Both the position numbers and the translations under genes were made by a program. From Homarus americanus (taxonomy: Eukaryota > Arthropoda > Malacostraca > Decapoda > Nephropidae), in contig NW_024748870.1 in assembly GCF_018991925.1 (NCBI RefSeq), positions 203,007-267,006 of the forward strand: a stretch of DNA of 64,000 nucleotides. The letters are read 5' to 3'. This document shows positions 21,501 to 33,648 of the stretch, one piece after another. Numbering within the stretch: the stretch's first letter is position 1; the number at the start of each line of letters is the position of its first letter. The notes beneath the pieces were generated by a model. The model was not told where the DNA came from. It ran no database searches and saw only the letters and a program-made list of their open reading frames with translations.

Positions 21501-22866
21501 GGATCAGGATGGGTGCATCACTATGGACGAAGACACAGTGTGCAAAGCGGCTGCGGATGACCCAGTGTACCAGATTCTAGTGTCGAGGGTGCTGGCGGGC
21601 GACTGGCACCCCCACAAGTCGCAGGAGGTGGCCTGTCTGCGCCCGTACTTCTCGGTGAGGGACAGGTTGGCTGTGGTCAGGGGTTTGGTCACCTACACCT
21701 TTGACCAGGGCTGCGTGCGCCTTGTCATCCCCGACTCCCTCCGCCACCGGGTCGCCGTTAACCTGCATGTGGGGCACCAGGGCCTCGACTCAATGCTCAG
21801 GCGGGCCCGGCAGTCTGTCTATTGGCCTGGCATGGAGGGTGACCTGCAGTATCATCGGTCCCGGTGTGCTGCTTGCGAGACCCACGCCCCTTCCCAGCCT
21901 CCGGAGTCGTTGGTTCTGACCCCAGCGCCAGACTATCCCTTTCAACAAGTGGTGGCCGATTTGTTCCACCTGCAGGGCCGCACGTACCTAGCATATGCTG
22001 ACCGACTGACAGGTTGGCTGGAGATCGCCCACTTCCCCAACGAGGCCACCTCTGGAAAAATCATTGCCAGTCTGTTGGCCTACTTCACGAGGTGGGGGGT
22101 ACCTGAGCAGATCTCCACGGATGGAGGTACCAACCTTGCCAGCCTTGAAATGACAGATTTCCTCAAGTCATGGGGGGTCGAGGTGCGCCTCTCGTCGGCC
22201 CACTTCCCCCAGTCCAATGGCAGGGCAGAGGCTGGGGTCAAGGCTGCCAAGAGTCTCCTCAGGGATAACACTGGGCCCGGGGGTAGCCTGGACTGCGATA
22301 GGACATCCCAGGCCCTCCTCCAGTACCTGAACACGCCTCTGCGGGGGGTGAACAAGTCGCCCGCCCAACTTGCCACCGGCCGCCAGCTCCGTGACGGCGT
22401 TCCCGTGGCCAGACAGCACTACAAGGTGGACCAGCACTGGCGGCTGGCACTTCGTATGAGGGAGGTGCGCTTGGCCGAAACCCAGGATGGGGTCCTGTCG
22501 CGGAGGGAGGTATCCTGCCAGCAGGCTCCCCTAGTCGTGGGCACGCAGGTGCGTGTGCAGGACGCAGCTACCAAGCTCTGGGACAGGACAGGCATAGTGG
22601 TGGAAGCCCGCCCTCACAGGCAGTATGCCGTCAGGTTGAGTGGCAGTGGCAGGGTGTCCATCAGCAACAGATGCCACCTGCGAAACGGCTCCACACCTGT
22701 GCCTACTACTCCGGTGGTGCACCAAGCTGTACCTCCTGGCCCCCTTTCTGCTGTGCCCTCCATACCCGCGCCCTCCTTCGCACCCACGGCCCCTCCCCAG
22801 TCGAGCGCGGCCAGGCCCAGGAGAGGCCGTAGGCCTCCGGGCTGGTTGACGGACTACGTGGTGTAG
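18577..22866 (+). CDS. Gag-Pol polyprotein of the intact Gypsy element
   Basis: The 1429-codon single frame starts at ATG 18577. An upstream short frame (18326-18580) overlaps this ATG as ATGA. Domains in order: capsid-like gag; two Cys-rich knuckles about residues 246-285, the second a CCHC (CRNCCKVGHFKRCC); protease with DTGA near 331; RT with VADAFWGFHQVEL and CVDD at about 660-663, so the usual Tyr of YxDD is Cys; RNase H ending ADALSRFPS; integrase with HHCC zinc domain (from about 1062) and the catalytic D-D-E in ADLFHL, STDGGTN and SNGRAEAG (about 1128, 1181, 1218). The Pro-rich C-terminus has no chromodomain. Gag and pol share one frame, so no frameshift is needed. Codon use is GC-rich, unlike the surroundings. 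Confidence 0.95.
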   Translation: MSALMAQMASLVAGGGHASMPVMKPSAAVAPEKCEAEMPAAAFRTWRRSMESWVLLNGWSQLVATLHIRLNCIPALQRVIDSRYPSGQWEQLSPKEALDTISGMVLQSSNQAVKWNEFFNSKQGEEELMKRYFQRCFAEAVECEFKCPTCDNDLSEYMLLRKVMVGLSNPVLKREIFQGYSSYNSVEVLRNKCMLFEAAVRDAGVLCRTSGQAVVGTAAEAVAVGDDVTGESEVAAARPGHPNRVHCGNCGVSHASGKSNCPASGATCRNCCKVGHFKRCCRSKSAQSAPVDVSGAVTVATAQLSRHPRLQVFVSQAGGNSPATPVLAVADTGAMVCVASAFLVRDIGLCPGQLRARNGLRDVANKQLKCLGSAPCRLGVDEGSTVQEVYFVQTAKALYLSLEACKCLNLVPVDFPLHRRAVAAVSDGGERHTADDLPPNPLPESSRFPPRPVEIPLPPLEENVARLEAWLLTHFSSTAFNTSRSPLPVMTGPPHRIHLTPGTTPYACHTPAPVPKHWEAEVKDQLEEDVRRGVIQPVPAGEATEWCARMVVVAKKNGQPRRTVYFQRLNASCLRETHHTPAPFDMVSGVPVHSFKTVADAFWGFHQVELEEGSRRLTTFIMPWGRFRYCRTPMGHCSASDAYTKRFDDAIQDVPRKYKCVDDTLLYDSSVKGAFWHTYDFLETCAHTGITLKPEKFLFCRREAEFVGFLLGWDLYQPTAQRLSAIKDFPMPDQPSITDIRSWHGLVNQLAPFLATAPVMEPFRELLKKPVGKQVYWDDQLRLKFRQAQDTICQLARDGLVYYDKSRPTAAVTDWSREGIGFVVLQQYCACASPETPFCCRGGWRLALCGSRHLSTAEAGYAAVEGEALAVVWCLRKARLFLLGCPNLFLVMDHRPLVGLLGDRALMDVANPRLFRLKEKTLQYRFTVKYLPRKRNCAADALSRFPSLRAAPDAEDMDQEEDLCAAVCAVTIAALDQDGCITMDEDTVCKAAADDPVYQILVSRVLAGDWHPHKSQEVACLRPYFSVRDRLAVVRGLVTYTFDQGCVRLVIPDSLRHRVAVNLHVGHQGLDSMLRRARQSVYWPGMEGDLQYHRSRCAACETHAPSQPPESLVLTPAPDYPFQQVVADLFHLQGRTYLAYADRLTGWLEIAHFPNEATSGKIIASLLAYFTRWGVPEQISTDGGTNLASLEMTDFLKSWGVEVRLSSAHFPQSNGRAEAGVKAAKSLLRDNTGPGGSLDCDRTSQALLQYLNTPLRGVNKSPAQLATGRQLRDGVPVARQHYKVDQHWRLALRMREVRLAETQDGVLSRREVSCQQAPLVVGTQVRVQDAATKLWDRTGIVVEARPHRQYAVRLSGSGRVSISNRCHLRNGSTPVPTTPVVHQAVPPGPLSAVPSIPAPSFAPTAPPQSSAARPRRGRRPPGWLTDYVV

Positions 22867-23008
22867 TGTATGTGATGTAAAATCAGTTTAGAGGGTTTTT
22901 TTTTGTTTTTTTCCTTTGTTTGATTGGTTTTTCCTGCATTATTGTTGTTTTTATGAATGCATTGTTTTCCTTTTGTTAGTTCAAATGTGCATTGTCATTT
23001 CCTTTTAA

Positions 23009-23021
23009 CTTGGGGGGGAGA
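23009..23021 (+). other. Polypurine tract
   Basis: The run TGGGGGGGAGA immediately precedes the 3' LTR and would prime plus-strand DNA synthesis. Confidence 0.85.
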
Positions 23022-23163
23022 TGTAAGATTGTACCATCGTACGATATGTTTTCCCATGTTGAGATGGGGGCTTGTCTTTGGCAGCGCCCGGTTGCCAGTC
23101 ACCAGCTGACGCTGTTAGAATAAAGTCTACAAAGAACGTGGTCTATGACTCCAACCTCTCACA
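23022..23163 (+). repeat. 3' LTR of the Gypsy element
   Basis: It is identical by eye to 18276-18417 over all 142 bp and is followed by the CAGGG duplication. Confidence 0.95.
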
Positions 23164-23168
23164 CAGGG

Positions 23169-23959
23169 TAACTTATTTGAAACTGAGTGATGCAGTAAGG
23201 AGGCATGGTGGTGTTAGGCAAGGAGGGGTGGGGGAAGAGACCCTTGGGGAGAGAAACTGACTGCTCATCCCCAAAAAGGTTCGTCTCTCACCCCTGCCTC
23301 TGTCATTCCTACTGTAACTCGACAAAATATTGTTTATTTGTTATTTATTAACTAGCAAAGTTATATTACTCTGATAATTTGAGCTAATAATACCAGTACC
23401 CTTCGGATACAGTGCAATAATTATTTTTATCTTATAATTCGGCACATTACTGATTATATATTGCATTTTTTCTTTCATAGTATTTAATATTTTATATCAA
23501 TGATAAAACATACACCATAAGAGGCTGATCATCCTGGAATGTACAATAATAAATACAGGCAAATGCACTGCTTCTCACACTGTGTTGTAGAGTGTGAGTG
23601 GTGTTGGAGGGTGTGTTGGTTGTGTTGAAGGGTGTGTGTTGATGGTGTTCGGGGTATGTGTATGCATTGAGGTGTGTTCCTGACACACATACACACACAC
23701 ACACAAAACACGGGAATTAAGACAACAAGCATCCAGAGTTAGGGTCTTGTTGTGTGACTGCGTGGTGGTGAGGTAAATATCAGCTGTTGAGGAGCGCGTG
23801 ACAACATCGGTTCATGTTCCACTTCATCTCTCTAATCACCCACACCTTTCTGCTTTCTCACTCCATTTTTTAAAATATTATGTAATGTAATGATGAAGGG
23901 ATACAACTTTGCTCATTTGTACTTCTACTTATCACAATCTCCTTAAAAATACTTTAGCT
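23169..23959. other. Unassigned AT-rich DNA with a GT/CA-rich simple stretch
   Basis: Between 23576 and 23706 the sequence is dominated by GTGTTG-type and then CACACA-type repeats. Frames across it are low-complexity artefacts. The remainder shows no coding or transposon signature. Confidence 0.6.
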
Positions 23960-24315
23960 TTTGTTTTTTTCAAGACAACTTAAGGTCATGAGACCCACTT
24001 AACCCCCACACAAGAAAGGGTGACCTGACATTCCATCAGAAGGTCAGTAATATGAGACCATTAATCCCACCACCCTTCCTCCACCTGACATTGCTTCAGG
24101 TCAGGTCAGGTCTCCCCCCAAAATAATTTAGGTTTTGTGTTTATTCAAGACATCTTCAGGTCATGAGACCAACTAATCCCCCACCCAAGAAAGGGTGACC
24201 TGACATAGCATCAGAAGGTTAGTAATATGAGACAACTAATCCCACCACCCTATCTCCACCTGCCATTGCTTCAGGTCAGGTCAGTTACATGAGACCCACT
24301 AATCATCCCCCACAG
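23955..24315 (-). repeat. Two tandem copies of a retroelement-like 3' repeat
   Basis: Two units of about 170 bp (from about 23958 and 24128) share TTCAAGACA(A/T)CTT(A/C)AGGTCATGAGACC and GGGTGACCTGACAT with small differences. A third relative is at 48400-48600. Read on the minus strand, the phrase around GAAGATGTCTTGAATAAA resembles the 3' region of Penelope-like or other non-LTR elements, but no protein remnant confirms this. Confidence 0.5.
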
Positions 24316-25359
24316 CTCCATGGGAGTGGAAAATATCAGTCTTTGCTGTAACACAGTTTTATTCACACCTGTATCATATAGATTTTAGTTTTTAAATATA
24401 TTTATTATACCAAACTTTTAGATAAACTACTCTGGAGTATTATAATACAGAAATGTAGTTTCTAACTGAATTAAAACTGCATTTAAGGACTCTGATAGTT
24501 TAGAATCAAGGAAAACATCCCCGGCACCCAGAAACATTCTGGGGAAGTGGACTAGTGTCTGTCTGTGTACGATGTCTAGTTTAGACACTCGGAAACTTTT
24601 CCCAGTAACCAGAAAAGTTTCCAGAGATAAGGAATTACTCTGGATTTGAAAAAATCTTTTGGTTACTCAGAAATCTTTCATCCCCAGATGTGCTCTGCAC
24701 CAATTCATCCGCCGAACGGGGATATCATAGTACTGTATTTTGAACATCTGAAGTGGGTTTTCTTCGTTTTTTGGCAAATTGGGGTTTCCATTGCTTCCCA
24801 TAGATGAATTTGCAGTTTTGGGACTTCGCAGGGTTTTTATTAACCTAACCCTTGCAATGTTTAGGGAGTTACTGTATAACTTTGGTATATTACCCTATGG
24901 GAGGTCAGTCTGGGTTCACCACCTCAAATGGGTGAGCACAGTGAGGGCCTTATTCTGTGCATGTCTCCCCAAGATGTCTGCATCAGCTGACTCCCGGCAC
25001 ATGCTTTGAATTCTTGCCCAGACCCAAATTCGTGTAAGTGGAGGAAGCTTTCATATCTCATGAACAGTTGTGTCAATTTATCATTTTCTTAAAGGAGAAT
25101 TTTTGTATCTAGAACGATCATATCATGGGGGATATCTGTACATAGTTATAGCCAAGGCTTTGGCTATAACTGCCTCCACACACATTCACTTCTGACATAT
25201 AAACACCCATACTCATCATTTTTCTTGTTTTATATTACATTGCATTTATTTCTAGGCCATATTAGCATATTGTAATGGGTTTTTTAACAAGTTTTTCATT
25301 TTATTACAATTAACAATAAACATGGGAGCCTAGCAGGCAAGTCAGTGACATAGTTATAG
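24316..25359. other. Unassigned sequence with a small perfect hairpin
   Basis: No coding region is recognised. At 25144-25171 lies a perfect inverted repeat with 12-bp arms (AGTTATAGCCAA, loop GGCT, TTGGCTATAACT). One arm recurs imperfectly near 25349. Confidence 0.5.
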
Positions 25360-25762
25360 CCCAATGCTTCCACTGTCTCTTGTACGATTGGCTCCCTGTC
25401 CTGGCCGCAAAAATGCCGGCAACTTTAAAACTACCCGCAGACACTCATGGGTACATCCAGGGTGTCATGCGCGAATAATAGAGGACCGCAGAATAAAAAT
25501 CCGCGTATTAACCGGGCATTCTGTGCATCCTTCTTTCCTCACACAGCCAAACTGTGGAGTGCTCTGCCTTCTTCTGTGTTTCCATACTCATACAATCTGT
25601 CTCACTTCAAAAAGCTCATTTTCCAGCATCTTCGTGGTGTAGAATAATGTAGTCTTTTCTCTTCTATTTTTAATTTCATTTTACTCTTACTTTTTCGCCT
25701 CCCAGGTCTCGTTATGGATCGATGACCTGTGCCCTGGTGGGCTAATCCCCGAAAAAAAAGGA
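25360..25762 (+). mobile_element. 5'-truncated CR1/Jockey-like LINE end
   Basis: The frame at 25447-25644 ends with FFPHTAKLWSALPSSVFPYS and then SHFKKLIFQHL. This closely resembles the extreme C-terminus of CR1/Jockey-type reverse transcriptases, where an FFP.TA.LWN.LP motif is followed by a Phe-Lys segment. After the stop comes a 3' untranslated part with GACCTGTGCCCTGGTGGGCT and AATCCCC, ending in an A-run at 25750-25758. The rest of the element is missing, as is usual for 5'-truncated LINE copies. Confidence 0.75.
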
Positions 25763-26522
25763 AAATATCACAAATTATCAGAAACAAATTTATTACAAAT
25801 GTTACAGTCTACCCTCAAGTCTAATCCATGCTTTATTTATAATAAAGCAAGGAGAGGATTTCCCATTATTATTTATTTGTGTGTGTGTGTGTGTTTACAC
25901 ACGTGCATATATACAATACAGATAAAATAAATAATTGTTCTAAGGGCAAACATATAAAGGGAATACTGTATGCAGTCGGCCCTTCACATACGCGGGTTTA
26001 ACATACATGCATTCGCAAATACGCGGATTGCCCCGCTGGAGGAATATTCTGTACATTGAAGTACATTCAAATCGCGCGCCATTCAAATCGCGCACGGCAC
26101 CGAACACTGGAAACCGCCCGCTCCCGCTACCTCACACACACGCATAGCGTGTCGTCACCCCACCCTGCGCTCCCTCACTCAGTCAGTCTCGCTGTAACCA
26201 CGCTTGTGTTCACATCAGCATTGTAGGTCGACCCTGATTTTTTTACCAAAAAATCGTTAATTTATGATATTCCTTGTTTATACCCAAGTTTTTGAGGGTA
26301 TTGGAACAACAAAACCTTCAGTAAAAACACTCTACATCCTATAAACTGAGGCTCGCTGTGCCTGAAACACAGAGTGCCGAAGGCAAATTGTTTACCATTT
26401 ATTATTACGACACTTTACACTGAAACGCGGGTAGTTTCAACAAAAATATTGTATATTTCCATTCAAGTCAATTAGGAGGGAATATTATTGTAATACAACA
26501 GTTTTTTAACTGAAAACCAGTA
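25763..26522. repeat. Mixed transposon fragments
   Basis: A (GT)n tract lies at about 25877-25894. At 25973 a Tigger-like terminus begins CAGTCGGCCCTTCACATACG, followed by inverted ACGCGG motifs, without a visible partner end. From about 26226 to 26520 the sequence repeats family G internal DNA (compare 10815-11090). The segment is a patchwork of broken copies. Confidence 0.6.
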
Positions 26523-27054
26523 CAGTGAGTTCTGCTATAACGCGTGTTTTGAGAACGCGAATTTGCTCTTACGCGATTTATGAATTCGGAACGATATTTG
26601 TATAACGCGAACGCTTGTTTGCTATAACGCGATTTTTGCTTACTATTTCTCCAATTTTGTGGTATTAATTGTGAATATGGTAAAGAAGAATATCTCCAAG
26701 AAGTGTTCTGGTGATAGAATTCCCGGTGATGATCGTAAAAGAAAGGATATAACACTTGAAGAGAAGCTCGATGTTATCAACCTCAAAATCACCCTTCTCC
26801 CCCATCAAGTTACATTCATATTTTTCCAAGGTAAAGTGTTACATTTACTGTATGATTTCATTATTAGATATGAATGTAACATTTATTTAGACTGTGCTAT
26901 CCTTTGTGTTAGGCTAACTACTAAATTTTTTCGATTTCGAGTAATCTGCACCTAACCCTATTTTCTCCATAAACCCTGTTATTTCTATTACGCGATTTTC
27001 TATAACACGATATTTTACAAGAACACAATTATCGCGTTATAGCAGAACTACCTG
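26523..27054 (+). mobile_element. Family B Tigger-like element (copy 0) with transposase N-terminus
   Basis: TA flanks a 532-bp element with termini CAGTGAGTTCTGCTATAACG and the inverse ending GCAGAACTACCTG. It encodes, from ATG 26676, a Lys/Arg-rich leader followed by RKRKDITLEEKLDVINL, the start of a CENP-B/Tigger-type HTH domain. It then diverges into non-coding sequence. The element is therefore an internally deleted derivative that kept the first about 45 codons of its transposase. Copies are at 32006-32515, 52454-53266 and 56912-57421, in the opposite orientation relative to this coding fragment. Confidence 0.85.
26676..26815 (+). pseudogene. Tigger-like transposase N-terminal fragment (family B)
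   Basis: The first residues are MVKKNISKKCSGDRIPGDDR, then KRKDITLEEKLDVINLKITL. Basic residues followed by a helix with LEEKLDVI fit the psq-type HTH. The equivalent fragments at 32170-32379 and 57076-57285 (minus strand) differ by only a few residues and are truncated at the same place, so the deletion predates amplification. Confidence 0.75.
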
Positions 27055-27485
27055 TACTGTACACTAATGTAAAACAATTTTTATCTCTTGAACAAAATAT
27101 ATGATGTTTATATTCAAATTATTGGCTGTATTGCAAGGATTCCAGCAATGCAAATTATAATTTCCTAACTTTAGTCTGAGATATTATATAAAATAAACAC
27201 CTTAAAGAATAAAGTTATCACCAATCTTTTGTTTGGGAACACAAGGAGGGAGGTAGCCAGCAATGCATGAAGGGGAACAGGGGGGGGGGTGAGGTGACAG
27301 AGTGTGGTGTTTGTTTATTTATTTGAGCGAAGATGTGACAGTTGGCGCTGAAGGCCTACGTGTTTATTTATCATTACTAAAGAGTGACTAAGCTCTTCTC
27401 ATAATTTGCCACCCAAACGACCTGGGTGAATATAACTTACATTGCTGGGATTCTTGTAAGATAGTGATTTATTTGAATACCTGTA
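27055..27485. repeat. Dispersed satellite unit
   Basis: It contains the paired inverted motifs TATTGCAAGGATTCCAGCAA (27130) and ATAACTTACATTGCTGGGAT (27430) with a G-run (27280-27293) between them. It matches the satellite units at 32540-33640. Confidence 0.75.
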
Positions 27486-28234
27486 CAGGCACCCCCTGCG
27501 TTACGGAAGGGTTCCGTTCCCGGAAAATTGACCGTATCGCGAAATTCCGTAACACGAAACCTATTTTCCCATTGACTTCCATTATAAAACTGGAGATGCA
27601 GTCCTAAGGAATTTTTTCGGCCCCAAAAAAGTAATTCAAGCACTTTTATTAATGAAAATAAACATTTATAAACACATACAATACAGTACATAAAATAAAT
27701 TATGATATACCTTCTTAAAACACCATTTTAGGTGTTAATATTGCATAATATTGCATTATACAGCTATGTGTATGTTTATTTGAGTGCCCCGTCATAGGAG
27801 TCCGTTTTCTCTCACTTCAAGGCCGCCTGAGTCGTCCGTTTTCTCTCACTTCAAGGCCGCCTGAGTCGTCCGTTTTCTCTTAATCTTAAGCGTGCACCAG
27901 GGACTACTGTTTTATTTTTTAGTGGTGACACAGAAGTTGGTATTGCAACTGGGGTTGCAATTGTTGAGGCGACTTAGGTATGTCTGATTACAGTTGGAAT
28001 ATTCAAGATCCATTGTGAGTGATGTTTAAAGCTTCAACTGTCTTTATGGTTGGTAAAACTTGTCAAGTCTGTCAGTCTGAATGGCATGTGTGAGGCCTTG
28101 TGTTTGTTAAAATTTACCCCAATTCCCATAAGGGCGGATTTACGGACCGTAACTCGAAATTATTGGTCATAATTTACAAATTCCGTAAGAGCGAAATTCC
28201 GTAACCCGGGCTTCCGTAACGCGGGGGATGCCTG
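27486..28234. mobile_element. Family F TA-flanked MITE (copy 2)
   Basis: This 749-bp element shares ends and interior with 6757-7417 and is flanked by TA (27484-27485, 28235-28236). It contains an extra tandem duplication of about 40 bp (TCCGTTTTCTCTCACTTCAA repeated near 27800 and 27840) absent from copy 1. Confidence 0.85.
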
Positions 28235-28247
28235 TATAAACAATCTA

Positions 28248-28669
28248 CAGTATTACCCCGCTTTACACGGTTTCACTTTCCGCGATTTCTCATTTACGCG
28301 GTACCTTGCCAGAACCGGACTTTCACTTTCCGCGGTTCATCTACTCATATACGCAGTGAAGTATAATTTTTTTTTTTTTTATTTAGCTCATAAAATTCAT
28401 ACAAATTACCCGGCCAGAATATAATTTACATTGCTGCAATTCTTACAATATGATGATCATTTTGAATATAAACATCAAGGATTTTGCATTAGACATACAA
28501 ATTTTAGATCTACTGTAATAATTTGGTTTACACAAAGCAAATATTTTATCCTTTGTGTAGAATATATGAAGTTTACATTCAAAATATTCCCTGACCTGCA
28601 AGGAATCCAGAAATGTCAATTATATTATCCTAACTTTAGTCTGAGTTATTATTTATTACTAAAAATGTA
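28248..28669. mobile_element. Family D element, left part, truncated by a gap
   Basis: It starts CAGTATTACCCCGCTTTACA after TA (28246-28247), followed by inverted subterminal motifs and the first satellite-like unit. It ends at the N run. The unit (28380-28668) matches 49570-49850 especially closely, including ATCTACTGTAATAATTTG. Confidence 0.8.
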
Positions 28670-28769
28670 NNNNNNNNNNNNNNNNNNNNNNNNNNNNNNN
28701 NNNNNNNNNNNNNNNNNNNNNNNNNNNNNNNNNNNNNNNNNNNNNNNNNNNNNNNNNNNNNNNNNNNNN
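28670..28769. other. Assembly gap of 100 N
   Basis: Exactly 100 N is probably a placeholder for a gap of unknown size. It lies inside a family D element and satellite units. Confidence 0.95.
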
Positions 28770-31996
<3,227 letters not shown>

Positions 31997-32005
31997 TACT
32001 ATATA

Positions 32006-32515
32006 CAGGTAGTTCTGCTATAACGCGATAATTGTGTTCTTGTAAAATATCGTGTTATAGAAAATCGCGTAATAGAAATAACAGGGCTTATGGAGAAAAT
32101 AGGGTTAGGTGCAGATTATTCGAAATCGAAAAAATTTAGTAGTTAGCCTAACACAAAGGTTAGCACAGTCTAAATAAATGTTACATTCATATCTAATAAT
32201 GAAATCATACAGTAAATGTAACACTTTACTTGATGGGGGAGAAGGGTGATTTTGAGGTTGATAAGATCGAGCTTCTCTTCAAGTGTTATATCCTTTCTTT
32301 TATGATCATCACCGGGAATTCTATCACCAGAACGCTTCTTGTTGATATTCTTCTTTACCATATTCACAGTTAATACCACAAAATTGGAGAAATAGTAAGC
32401 AAAAATCGCGTTATAGCAAACAAGCGTTTGCGTTATACAAATATCGTTCCTAATTCATAAATCATGTTAGAGCAAATTCGCGTTATCAAAACACGCGTTA
32501 TAGCAGAACTCACTG
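32006..32515 (-). mobile_element. Family B MITE (copy 1) with transposase N-terminal fragment
   Basis: This 510-bp element is flanked by TA (32004-32005, 32516-32517), with termini CAGGTAGTTCTGCTATAACG and the inverse ending AGAACTCACTG. On the minus strand, codons from 32379 give a basic leader and RKRKDITLEEKLDLINL, an HTH start. It inserted nine bases from the Tigger right end. Confidence 0.9.
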
Positions 32516-32517
32516 TA

Positions 32518-33648
32518 CTTACATATACACTTTTACTCTTAAATCACTACTGTAATGTGATACAGGTGATTAATTTTTATCTCTTGTGCAAAATACATGA
32601 CATTTGTATTAAAATTATTCACTGTTTTACAAGGATTCCAGCAACGCCGGGCAGATGGGTGAGAGAGAGGGTGGGAGCGAGTGAGGGGGCGTGGGGGGAG
32701 GGGAGTAGTACGTTTGACAGTTGGCACAGGCCCAGGTCTAACGCGTGTATATTTATCTGTTCTTAAGTTACTAAGCTTCTCTCTTATATAAAGCCAGTGA
32801 AATGACCTGGGTGAATATAATTAACATTGCTGCGATTCTTGTAACATATTGATTAATTTGAATATAAACATGCTATAATTTGCACTAGACAAAACAATTT
32901 TAGTACCGTAATCAAATTAGTACATGTGCGCTCCAGTTTTGTACTAAGGTCATTTATTTCTATTACATTTCTTTTAGTATAGTGTGTGCATGTAAATGGA
33001 TGAAAATAAATGAAGAAATCTATGTAAATCTACCCAAAAATACAGTTGAAAAACTTTTTTATAAAATGTACTACAGTACTGTACACAAATGAACAAAAAA
33101 ATTTTATCTCGAGCAAAATATATGACATTTTTATTCAAATTATTGGCTGTCTTGCAAGGATTCCAGCAATGCAAATTATAATCTCCTAACTTTAGTCTGA
33201 GATATTATATAAGATAAAAACTGTAAGCCTAAAAGGCTGGGGGGGGGGATGGGGGGAGGGACTGACGGAGCCAGCCAGTCAGCGAGGGGGGGGTTGAGGT
33301 GATAAGTTTGAGCCGAAGGTCTCTGTGTGTTTATTTAGCTGTCCTACTAAGCTTCTCTCATTTTAAAATGCCAGTGATATGACCTAGGAGAATATAATTA
33401 ACATTCTTGGGATTCTTGTAAGATACTGATATATTTGAATATAAACATGTTGTAATTCGCACTAGACATAACAATTTTAGTACCGTAATCAAATTAGTAC
33501 ATGTGCATTCCAGCTTTGCACTAAGGTCATTTATTTCTTTTACGTTTCTTTTAGTATGGTGTGTGCATGTAAATGGATGAAAATAAATGAAGAAAATTAT
33601 GTAAATCTATCCTAAAATACAGTTGAAATTTTTTTATAAAATGTACTA
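32518..33648. repeat. Tandem 576-bp satellite units
   Basis: Units repeat from CTTCTCTC at 32776 and again at 33352, a period of 576 bp. Each has an inverted pair (ATAATTAACATTGCTGCGAT; TGCAAGGATTCCAGCAATGC) about 300-400 bp apart and a G-rich run (32670-32705, 33238-33295). This is the same sequence family as the monomers within family D elements. Confidence 0.85.

Larger units (their letters stand above)
18276..23163 (+). mobile_element. Complete Ty3/Gypsy LTR retrotransposon
   Basis: This 4888-bp element has 142-bp LTRs (18276-18417 and 23022-23163) with TG...CA ends, which I find identical base for base. The flanks carry the 5-bp duplication CAGGG (18271-18275, 23164-23168). A primer-binding-site-like sequence follows the 5' LTR and a G-rich polypurine tract precedes the 3' LTR. 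One 1429-codon gag-pol frame is uninterrupted and no env is present. It is strikingly GC-rich compared with the AT-rich surroundings. Identical LTRs and an intact frame indicate very recent insertion and probable competence. Confidence 0.97.

Noticed and set aside
19122..22725. Many antisense frames over the Gypsy pol
   Set aside because: Shadow frames caused by GC-rich codon use. None has protein motifs.
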